Assembly: GCF_002843305.1 (NCBI RefSeq)
Contig: NZ_PGSG01000028.1
Location: 1-64,000, forward strand
Direction of reading: 5' to 3'
Origin: Streptomyces barkulensis
GTDB lineage: Bacteria; Actinomycetota; Actinomycetes; Streptomycetales; Streptomycetaceae
Length of the DNA: 64,000 bases
Shown piece after piece: positions 54,509-64,000 of the stretch. A program made the translations under genes and the position numbers. Under the pieces are notes generated by a model that was given only the letters and a program-made list of their open reading frames with translations, ran no database searches and was not told the origin of the DNA. How positions within the stretch are numbered: the stretch's first letter is position 1; each line of letters starts with the position of its first letter.

Positions 54509-55531
54509 TCAGACGGGCCGGGAGGCGTGCGGGGTGAGGAGAGCGGACCGGTCCGGGGGGAGGGGCCGGGAGAACAGCTGTTTCAGCCAGGCGAGTTGTT
54601 CGCGCCGGTGGTGGCCGCCGCCGCCCTCGTGGCCGTTGAACTCGTAGACGCGCAGATCCTTGGGGCCGCCGTAGCGGTGGTAGGCGGCGAAGCAGGTGGA
54701 GGGCGGGCAGATCTCGTCCATCATGGCGATGGAGAAGAGGGACGGGGCGGTGGCGCGGGCGGCCAGCAGGGCCGCGTCGACGTAGGAGAGCGTGGTGAAG
54801 ACGGCCTCGGCACGGTCGCGGTGCAGGCGCAGGTACTCCGCGATCTCGGTGTAGGGCGGTGCGCCGGCGATCGTCGCCCCGCGCCGGATGTCGCACAGGA
54901 ACGGGACGTCGGGCATCACGCCCGCCAGGCCCGGCACGAGCCCGGCCACCGCGAGACAGATGCCGCCGCCCTGGCTGACGCCGGTCACGACGGTCCGGTC
55001 CGGATCGACGGCCGGGTGTGCGCGGGCGGCCTCGGTGAAGCGCACGGCGTCGGTGAACACGCGCCGGTAGTAGTGGTGGTGGGGGGCGTCCACACCGCGG
55101 GTCAGGAAGCCGGGGACGTCGCCGCTCAGGGAGGCCGTGTCGGGGGTGTCTCCGCCGGCCGTGGACCAGCCCTGGCCGCGGGTGTCCATGATGAAGTGCG
55201 CGTAGCCGGCGTTCGCCCAGAGCACCTGCTCGTGCGGCAGGCCGCGTCCGCGTCCGTAGCCGAGGAACTCCACCACACAGCCCAGCGGGCCGCCGGCCCC
55301 GGCCGGCAGGTGCAGCCAGCCCCGGACGGGCTCGCCGGCGAATCCCGGCACGGTCACGTCGTAGGTCGTCACCTGCGTCAGACCGGTGTCCACGGGAGTG
55401 AAGCGGGGGGTGCCGCCGGCCGCCCGGGCCGTTCGCAGGGTCTGGTGCCAGAACGTGTCGAGGTCGGCGGGCTCATCGAGGTCGGGCCGGAGTGCGAGGC
55501 ATTCGGCGAGGGTGAGGTCCGTCAGTGGCAT
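54509..55531 (-). CDS. CE7-family acetyl esterase (AXE1-type)
   Basis: 340 aa, cytosolic (no signal peptide). The CE7 fold is shown by MDTRGQGWSTAGGDTPD, nucleophile motif TGVSQGGGICLAVAGL, Asp in MMDEICPPS and His in YEFNGHEGGG. CE7 enzymes remove O-acetyl groups from sugars and cephalosporins. As first gene of a sialidase operon under a nan-type operator, a role in de-O-acetylating sialic acids after uptake is the attractive inference; xylan side chains are an alternative. ATG 55531 lacks a good SD. Confidence 0.88.
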   Translation of the reverse strand: MPLTDLTLAECLALRPDLDEPADLDTFWHQTLRTARAAGGTPRFTPVDTGLTQVTTYDVTVPGFAGEPVRGWLHLPAGAGGPLGCVVEFLGYGRGRGLPHEQVLWANAGYAHFIMDTRGQGWSTAGGDTPDTASLSGDVPGFLTRGVDAPHHHYYRRVFTDAVRFTEAARAHPAVDPDRTVVTGVSQGGGICLAVAGLVPGLAGVMPDVPFLCDIRRGATIAGAPPYTEIAEYLRLHRDRAEAVFTTLSYVDAALLAARATAPSLFSIAMMDEICPPSTCFAAYHRYGGPKDLRVYEFNGHEGGGGHHRREQLAWLKQLFSRPLPPDRSALLTPHASRPV

Positions 55532-55610
55532 GAGGAGGGCCCCGGTGGGTGAGGCGTGCGCGCGGCGCAGCGCGGAAGGTGTGGAAGGGGGGAAGGTCGA
55601 TCTCTGACAA

Positions 55611-55627
55611 CAGACGTCTGATGTCTG
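55611..55627. promoter_or_regulatory. NanR-type operator 1 (catabolic promoter)
   Basis: CAGACGTCTGATGTCTG on +, the exact reverse complement of the 17-bp site at 56565-56581. It contains the palindrome CAGACGTCTG and lies just downstream of the predicted transcription start of the esterase-sialidase operon, a roadblock position. Confidence 0.8.
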
Positions 55628-55637
55628 TCGTCCTGGG

Positions 55638-55666
55638 ACCTTAGAGATCCGGGAGAGGGCCGTCAA
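55638..55666 (-). promoter_or_regulatory. Promoter of the esterase-sialidase operon
   Basis: Minus strand -35 TTGACG (55666-55661), 17-bp spacer, -10 TAAGGT (55643-55638). Close to the vegetative consensus; predicted start about 55631. Confidence 0.75.
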
Positions 55667-55711
55667 GTACTCGGCCCGCCCGCCGGGTGGGGCCGGACGT
55701 TTTGTACGGCA

Positions 55712-55748
55712 CGAAGGAGGCGGCCCCGGTGTGGGGCCGCCTCCTTCG
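55712..55748. terminator. Terminator of the GntR/FCD regulator gene
   Basis: Perfect 16-bp arms CGAAGGAGGCGGCCCC / GGGGCCGCCTCCTTCG (55712-55727, 55733-55748), loop GGTGT, 14 bp after the regulator stop. Confidence 0.88.
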
Positions 55749-55762
55749 GGGGAGCGAGCGGG

Positions 55763-56533
55763 TCAGCGGCGTGCGCGGGCCTCCGCGATGCGCTTCCGTA
55801 CGGGCGCGTAGTGCTCGGTCAGCGCGGCCGCGAACTCGGCGGGATCCCGGTCACGCACGGCGTCCACGATGCGCTGGTGGTTGGCGATGGTGGCCGCCTC
55901 GTGCTCGTGCGTGAAGACGTCGAGGTGCGGCGCGACGATGACGTAGACGTCCCAGAACGCCGCGGAGAGCTGCCCGATCAGGTCGTTGCCGAGGGGGGCC
56001 ACGAGCAGGGTGTGGAAGGCCCGGTCGGCCTCGATGAAACCGTGCCCCTCCCCGGCGCCGGCCCTGCGCATCTCGTCGACGAGCGCCGCGAGGCGGTCGG
56101 TCTGTTCGTCGCTCAGGGATCGCACGAGCCGCTCCGCCATGCCGCGCTCGAACAGTTCGCGCACCTCGATGAGGTCGGACATCACCTGGAAGTCGTCGTC
56201 GGGGCTGAGCAGGCCGCGGAAGGCCAGGCTCTCCACCAGGGCGGACAGGCTCAGCCGGCCGACGTAGGTGCCGTGGCCGTGCCGCACCTCGACGATGTCG
56301 AGCGCGGTGAGGATCCTGATCGCCTCCCGCACGCTGGAGCGGCTGGCGCCGAGCGCCTCGCACAGGGCGGGCTCGGTCGGCAGCGGATCCCCCGGGCGCA
56401 GCTGGTTGCGCAGGATGTAGGACTTGATGCCGTCCACGACCTCCTGTCGCAGTGGTTGTCGTGCCACCTTCGGCTCCGGTGTCGCACTTCGGATCCCACC
56501 TTGTCCCACCGCCACCTCTTGACCCCTCTCCAT
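55763..56533 (-). CDS. GntR-family FCD-domain regulator (NanR-like)
   Basis: 256 aa from ATG 56533. The winged helix is at ~30-90 (LRPGDPLPTEPALCEALGASRSSVREAIRIL), and the FCD ligand domain has the metal-binding Asp/His pattern (DLIEVRELFERGMAERL, EADRAFHTLLVAPLGND, NHQRIVDAVRDRDP). It sits between the sialic acid catabolic genes and the divergent transporter, with copies of one operator at both, so it is the likely sialic-acid-responsive repressor. A GTG six codons in has a better SD (GAGAGGGG) and may be the true start. Confidence 0.9.
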   Translation of the reverse strand: MERGQEVAVGQGGIRSATPEPKVARQPLRQEVVDGIKSYILRNQLRPGDPLPTEPALCEALGASRSSVREAIRILTALDIVEVRHGHGTYVGRLSLSALVESLAFRGLLSPDDDFQVMSDLIEVRELFERGMAERLVRSLSDEQTDRLAALVDEMRRAGAGEGHGFIEADRAFHTLLVAPLGNDLIGQLSAAFWDVYVIVAPHLDVFTHEHEAATIANHQRIVDAVRDRDPAEFAAALTEHYAPVRKRIAEARARR

Positions 56534-56564
56534 TGCCGGGCTACGTTCCCACGCTATCAAGCAT

Positions 56565-56584
56565 CAGACATCAGACGTCTGATG
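56565..56584. promoter_or_regulatory. NanR-type operator 2 (transporter/regulator promoter)
   Basis: Contains the 17-bp CAGACATCAGACGTCTG shared with operator 1, within a perfect 16-bp palindrome CATCAGACGTCTGATG (56569-56584). On + a possible TTGCCG-N16-TATCAA promoter (56533-56560) would start transcription at the operator. Confidence 0.8.
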
Positions 56585-56655
56585 CATCTCGGTGAGGTAC
56601 GTTCACGCCCACCTCTTCCCATAACGCCCATCATGTCTCCCGCCTGGAGGAACCC

Positions 56656-58251
56656 TTGTCCGCGCGCAGTGCAGCCGGCGTCGACCGCCGCACCTTCATG
56701 AGATACACCAGCGCCATCGGTGTGGCGACCGCGATCACCGCGAGCCTGTCCGCCTGCGGCGGCCCCGGCAGCACCGGAAGCGGGTCCGGCGGGTCCGGCA
56801 GCGGCACCGAGACCATCGAAGCGGGGCTCTCCTACCCCCTCTCCACGGGCTTCGACCCCATGATCACCTCCGGCGCCACCCCGTACGCCGCCAACATGCA
56901 CATCTTCGAGGGCCTGGTGGACCTCGACCCGGCCACGCTCGTCGCCCGCCCGACGCTGGCCACCGAGATGCCCAAGAAGATCAACGCGACCACCTACCGG
57001 GCCACCCTGCGCGAGGGCGCCACCTTCCACGACGGTTCGCCGGTCACCGCGGACGACGTGGTGTTCAGCTTCGAGCGCGTCCTCGACCCGGAGAACGCCT
57101 CGCTGATGGCGCAGTTCGTGCCCTTCATCGACCGGGTGAAGGCGGTCGACACCGCGACGGTCGAGTTCAAGCTCAAGCACCCCTTCGCGCTCTTCCCGTC
57201 ACGCATATCCGTGGTGCGCATCGTGCCCAAGAAGATCGCCGGCGCCGACCCCAAGGCCTTCGACGCCGAGCCGGTCGGCTCGGGCCCGTACCGCTTCGTG
57301 TCGGCGGTCCGCGAGGACAAGATCGTCATGGAGGCGTACGACAAGTACAACGGGCCCCACCCGGCCAAGGCCGAGAAGATGGTCTGGTACCTGATGTCCG
57401 ACCCGTCCGCCCGGGTCAGCGCGCTCAAGTCCGGCCGGGTCCAGGCCATCGAGGACGTGCCCTACATCGACGTCGAGGGCCTCACCGGCAAGGACGAGGT
57501 GGAGTCCGTCCAGTCCTTCGGCCTGCTCTTCCTGATGTTCAACTGCAAGGACGAGCGCTTCGCCGACAAGCGGGTACGCCAGGCCCTGCACTACGCGCTC
57601 GACACCGAGAAGATCATCTCCACCGCGCTGCTGGGCAACGCCGAGCCCGCCACCGGATACGTGCCGGCCACGCACCCCGACTACCGCAAGGCCGCCACCG
57701 TCTACGGCCACGACCCGGCCAAGGCGAGGAAGCTGCTGAAGGAGGCGGGCGTGGACAAACTCTCCTTCACCCTGCTGCTCACCGACACCGGCTGGGTCAA
57801 GGACATCGCACCGCTGATCAAGGAGAGCTGGGCGGCGGCCGGCATCGACGCCAGGCTGGACATCGCCCAGTCCCCCGCCCAGTACTCCAAGATCGACAAG
57901 GGTGACTTCGACGCGCTGGCGGCGCCGGGCGACCCGTCGGTCTTCGGCAACGACGCCGACCTGCTGCTGCGCTGGTTCTACTACGGCTTCTGGCCCGAGA
58001 AGCGCTACGGCTGGGCCGGCTCCGACGCCTACAGGAAGACCAGGTCGCTGCTCGACAGGGCCGCCTCGGAGGCCGACGAGGACAAGCGCAAGGAGCTGTG
58101 GGGCCAGGTCACCGACCTGGTCGCCGAGGAGGCGGCCCTGTACCCGGTGCTGCACCGCAAGCTGCCCACCGCCTGGCGGGAGGGGACGCTGCCGGGCTTC
58201 AGGCCGCTGCCCACCACCGGTCTGTCCTTCATCGACGTCGGCCGCGCCTGA
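56656..58251 (+). CDS. ABC transporter solute-binding lipoprotein (SBP_bac_5; sialic-acid candidate)
   Basis: 531 aa. TTG start at 56656 with GGAGG 5 bases upstream. A twin-arginine signal (DRRTFMR) leads into a lipobox (LSAC), so it is probably Tat-exported and lipid-anchored at Cys. The mature protein is a family-5 binding protein (ATYRATLREGATFHDGSPVTADDVVFSFERVLDPEN, ALHYALDTEKIISTALLG). Family 5 usually binds peptides, but peptide-type ABC systems also carry sialic acid (SatABCD in Haemophilus ducreyi, SiaEFGI in Corynebacterium), and the gene context points there. Confidence 0.9.
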   Translation: MSARSAAGVDRRTFMRYTSAIGVATAITASLSACGGPGSTGSGSGGSGSGTETIEAGLSYPLSTGFDPMITSGATPYAANMHIFEGLVDLDPATLVARPTLATEMPKKINATTYRATLREGATFHDGSPVTADDVVFSFERVLDPENASLMAQFVPFIDRVKAVDTATVEFKLKHPFALFPSRISVVRIVPKKIAGADPKAFDAEPVGSGPYRFVSAVREDKIVMEAYDKYNGPHPAKAEKMVWYLMSDPSARVSALKSGRVQAIEDVPYIDVEGLTGKDEVESVQSFGLLFLMFNCKDERFADKRVRQALHYALDTEKIISTALLGNAEPATGYVPATHPDYRKAATVYGHDPAKARKLLKEAGVDKLSFTLLLTDTGWVKDIAPLIKESWAAAGIDARLDIAQSPAQYSKIDKGDFDALAAPGDPSVFGNDADLLLRWFYYGFWPEKRYGWAGSDAYRKTRSLLDRAASEADEDKRKELWGQVTDLVAEEAALYPVLHRKLPTAWREGTLPGFRPLPTTGLSFIDVGRA

Positions 58252-58329
58252 GCCCGTACGCCCGTCCCCGGGCAACCGCCGCTGCCCGGCAGGCAGCGGC
58301 GGCCCGCCCCGATTCCTAGGAACCTCACG

Positions 58330-59279
58330 ATGGTTGCATTCCTCCGGCTCGCGCTGCGCCGCGTCGCGATGATGCCGGTGATGGTGCTCGGCATCGCGCT
58401 GCTGGTCTTCGTGGTGCTGCAGTTCTCGCCGGCCGACCCCGCGTACAACGCGCTCGGCGACAGCGCGAGCCCCGAGGCACGTGCCGCGTTCGCCGAGGCG
58501 CACGGTCTCGACGACCCGTTGCCGGTGCGCTACTTCGCCTTCCTGGCCGATCTGGTGCAGGGAGACCTCGGCGTCACCGTGCCGCCCAGCCAGCCCGTCG
58601 CCGACCGGATCGCCACCGCGTTCCCGCTGACCCTGCAGCTGACGCTGCTCGGTCTCTCGCTGGCCGTCGTGCTGGCCCTGGTCTTCGGCGTCACCAGCGC
58701 CGTCCACCGGGACCGCTGGCCCGACCAGGTGTTCCGGGTGCTGTCGATGGCCGGCATCGCCCTGCCCTCGTTCTGGCTCGGCGTCCTGCTCATCCAGCAG
58801 TTCGCGCTGAACATCCCGCTCTTCCCGACCGGCGGCTACGTCAACCCGGCCGACTCCCTCGGCGGCTGGCTCGAGAGCATGGCGCTCCCCTCGCTGGCCC
58901 TCGCACTGCCGGTCGCCGCGTCGCTGGCCCGTCTGGTGCGCACCTCGATGGTCGCCGAACTCGACCGCGACTACGTGCGCACCGCCCGGGGCAGCGGCCT
59001 GCCGCCGTCCCTGATCATCCGCTCGGTGCTGCGCAACGCCCTGGTCACCCCGCTGACCGTGCTCGGCGTCAAGGTCGGCTACATGCTCAGCGGCGCCGTC
59101 GTCATCGAGGCGATCTTCGACCTGCCCGGCATGGGCAAGCTGATCCTCGAGGGCGTCACCGGAGGCGACGTCGCACTCGTCCAGGGCACCGTGCTCACCA
59201 TCGCGGTCGCCTTCCTCGTGGTCAACGTCGTCGTCGACCTGCTCTACCTGCTCGTCAACCCGCGCATCAGGACGGTGTG

Positions 59280-59280
<1 letters not shown>
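58330..59280 (+). CDS. ABC permease, DppB type
   Basis: 316 aa with six TM helices and the EAA loop ELDRDYVRTARGSGLPPSLIIRSVLRNAL. First inner-membrane subunit of the importer, whose binding protein gene ends 78 bp upstream. The N-terminus MVAFLRLALRRVAMMPVMVLGIALLVFVVLQFSPADPA is typical of DppB. The stop overlaps the next start (TGATG). Confidence 0.94.
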
Positions 59281-62287
<3,007 letters not shown>

Positions 62288-62360
62288 CCGGGGCCCCGGC
62301 CGGGGCGGCCGCGGGATCCGGCCCGGGCCGTCCGGGCAGGTGGCCGTGTACGGTCCGCGC

Positions 62361-64000
62361 GTGACATCGACGGCGGCGAACGGCGGCTCCGGCGCACCGG
62401 CGGAGCCCGCGGGAGCGCCGGCCGAGCCCTCCGACGCGGAACTCACCGCGGCGGTACGGCGGACGGGCGGCGAGAGCGCCCTGGCCGAGCTGTACCGCCG
62501 CCACCGCTCCGCGGTGCTGGCCTACGCCCGTACCTTCGTCCGCGACGCGCACACCGCGGAGGATCTGGCGTCCGAGGCGTTCACCCGGACCATCCAGGCC
62601 GTCCGGTCCGGCCACGGCCCGACGCAGGCATGGCGCCCGTATCTCCTGGGCGTGGTACGCCACACCGCCGGGGACTGGGCCGCCTCGGCCCGCCGCACGG
62701 AACTCTCCGCCGACCTCGACCGCCGGCTCGACGAACTCCACGGAGCACAGGGCGCGTACGTCCAGAGCGCCGAGGAGCGGATGATCCGCCAAGAGGACGG
62801 CAGCATGGTGCTGCGCGGCTTCCGCTCCCTGCCGGAGCGCTGGCAGGCGGTGCTGTGGCACAGCGTCGTCGAGGGCGAGCCCGCGGCGAGGACCGGAACG
62901 CTCCTCGGGGTGAGCCCCAGCGGTGTGGCCTCCCTCACCGCCCGCGCCCGCGAGGGGCTGCGGGAGGCGTTCCTCAGCGCGCACGCCGAGTCGGCAGGGC
63001 GCAGCCGGGAGTGCCGCCGCTACGGCACGCTCCTGGGATCCGCCGTACGCCGACCCGGCCGCCGCATGCCCCGGCATCTGCGGCGGCACCTCGACGACTG
63101 CGACGGCTGCCGGCGGGCGCTGGCCGAACTCACCGACATCGACCAGCGGCTGCGGGCCGTGCTGCCCGCCGCGCTGCTGCTGTGGGGCGCGCCCGCCCAT
63201 CTCACCGCCCGGCTCGCCGAAGGCGCCGCGGCCGGTGGTACGGGGGCGGCTCCCTCTTCCGGCCCTTCCGGCTCCTCCGGCTCCGGCGCCCCGCACGAGC
63301 CCGTCACCGCACCGCAGCCGGCCACGGCCGCGTCCCCCTGGGGCACCACGGCCGCGGCGGTGGCCGTGACGGCCGCCGTCGCAGGCGGCCTCCTGCTGCT
63401 TCCCGGCGGGGACGAACCCGCGAGGACGGCGCCGGCCCCGGCCGCCTCCGCTCCCTCCGACTCACCCGGCGCCACCGTGCCGGAGCCCGTCCCCCCGTCC
63501 ACCGCGCCACCGAGCGCCTCCGCGGCCCCCTCGCCGTCCGGCGCCGGCGCATCAGCGACACCGGACGCGCGGTCGGTGCCCGGGGCCGCGGCGCCGGGCC
63601 CGGCGGCCGAGGACCGCACCCGGCTGCGTCCGGCGTCCACCGGACGGTGCATGGAGATACCCGGCGGCAGCACGGCCACCGGCGTCCAGGCCCGGGAGGC
63701 CGCCTGCGACGGCGGGGAGCACCAGCAGTGGGACCTGCTCCGTCCGGGCGGCGACGGCCGGGTGCAGCTGCGCAACACCGGCACCGGGATGTGCCTGGCC
63801 AACCAGGGCACGCGGATCGACGACGCGCCGGTCACCCAGGCCGTCTGCGATCCTTCCGACACCCGCCAGCTGTGGGGCCTCTACGCCCCGGAAGGGTCGG
63901 GCGAGGCGCGGTTCGTCCAGGCCGGCGGCACGATGTACCTGGGCCTGGACGACTGGGCGAACGCCGCGGACGGGAAGCCCCACACCGGCGAAATCGCCAC
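62361..64000 (+). CDS. ECF-like sigma factor fused to zinc-finger, TM helix and ricin-type lectin (3' end outside window)
   Basis: From GTG 62361 at least 546 codons are open to the window edge. Region 2 of a sigma factor (ALAELYRRHRSAVLAYARTFVRDAHTAEDLASEAFTRTI) and region 4 (LPERWQAVLWHSVVEGEPAART..LLGVSPSGVASLTARAREGL) occupy ~38-205. A zf-HC2 anti-sigma motif HLRRHLDDCDGCRRAL is near 243-258. One TM helix (TTAAAVAVTAAVAGGLLLLPGG) lies near 330-350, followed by a Ser/Pro/Ala linker. From ~420 there is a ricin B trefoil (TGRCMEIPGG, HQQWDLL, QLRNTGTGMCLAN, RQLWGLY). The layout predicts a membrane-held sigma factor with an outer carbohydrate sensor. The start is uncertain, since SD is weak. 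Confidence 0.85.
   Translation, partial: MTSTAANGGSGAPAEPAGAPAEPSDAELTAAVRRTGGESALAELYRRHRSAVLAYARTFVRDAHTAEDLASEAFTRTIQAVRSGHGPTQAWRPYLLGVVRHTAGDWAASARRTELSADLDRRLDELHGAQGAYVQSAEERMIRQEDGSMVLRGFRSLPERWQAVLWHSVVEGEPAARTGTLLGVSPSGVASLTARAREGLREAFLSAHAESAGRSRECRRYGTLLGSAVRRPGRRMPRHLRRHLDDCDGCRRALAELTDIDQRLRAVLPAALLLWGAPAHLTARLAEGAAAGGTGAAPSSGPSGSSGSGAPHEPVTAPQPATAASPWGTTAAAVAVTAAVAGGLLLLPGGDEPARTAPAPAASAPSDSPGATVPEPVPPSTAPPSASAAPSPSGAGASATPDARSVPGAAAPGPAAEDRTRLRPASTGRCMEIPGGSTATGVQAREAACDGGEHQQWDLLRPGGDGRVQLRNTGTGMCLANQGTRIDDAPVTQAVCDPSDTRQLWGLYAPEGSGEARFVQAGGTMYLGLDDWANAADGKPHTGEIA

Noticed and set aside
62288..62320. Palindromic GC run after the DppF gene as a terminator
   Set aside because: The inverted bases leave almost no loop and are explained by GC-rich composition; not convincing enough to list.

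Overview
The window is very GC-rich actinobacterial chromosome with GTG/TTG starts, ATGA/GTGA stop-start overlaps and many candidate leaderless genes. It looks like Streptomyces or a close relative. Supporting signs are an actinobacterial initiator tRNA without encoded CCA, a DasR-type site (dre) in front of nagB, an srsABC-like type III polyketide operon and an ECF42/DGPF pair. I see no phage, IS element, CRISPR array or plasmid backbone. All calls come from reading the sequence; no database search was run.

Layout. 1-857 is the 3' part of recA, followed by a 16-bp tandem repeat and no recX. 1006-3530 is a TetR regulator with an MFS exporter. 3662-7247 holds a GNAT enzyme, a PH-like membrane protein, a CAP-domain secreted protein and tRNA-fMet. 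7311-9663 is a divergent EamA exporter and MocR regulator whose start codons overlap. 10009-14719 is a five-gene biosynthetic operon: UbiA prenyltransferase, geranylgeranyl-reductase-like flavoprotein, type III PKS, ICMT-like methyltransferase and flavin monooxygenase. 14727-16526 holds a secreted alpha/beta hydrolase and small genes. 16787-20111 is an operon of a ribbon-helix-helix (RHH) protein, a DUF4097 protein and a DrrA/DrrB-like ABC pair, preceded by a striking 10-bp-periodic repeat array. 20445-24298 holds a UvrA-like ABC protein and two AraC/VOC modules that have decayed reciprocally. 24384-29905 holds a DUF1330 protein, a GNAT enzyme, a MacB-type ABC exporter, a two-component system and a truncated ArsR-rhodanese gene. 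30026-33529 holds a small unknown gene coupled to an APC permease, then a DGPF protein and ECF42 sigma factor with a matching promoter.

33617-46374 is a six-function locus resembling E. coli yehI-L-M-P-Q (two DUF4132 proteins, a MoxR AAA+ ATPase, DUF5682 fused to VWA, and a SWIM zinc finger). 46533-49035 holds a macrolide-type glycosyltransferase with a possible 9-codon leader peptide, and a kinase-like protein. 49289-62287 is an amino-sugar and sialic-acid region: nagB under a dre site, then nanE, nanK, nanA, a secreted sialidase and a CE7 esterase, a GntR/FCD regulator, and a divergent four-gene peptide-type ABC transporter. The same 17-bp operator lies just downstream of the catabolic promoter and in front of the transporter genes. 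In this model the sialidase releases sialic acid, the esterase deacetylates it, the ABC system imports it, and NanA, NanK and NanE convert it to GlcNAc-6-P for entry into the DasR-controlled nag pathway. The window ends inside a gene joining an ECF-like sigma factor to a zinc-finger anti-sigma motif, a membrane helix and an extracellular ricin-type lectin domain.

The signals I would chase first are the RHH repeat array (20270-20347), the five-gene type III PKS/UbiA operon, the sigma-lectin fusion, the DUF5682-VWA fusion in the yeh-like locus, and the reciprocal AraC/VOC decay.
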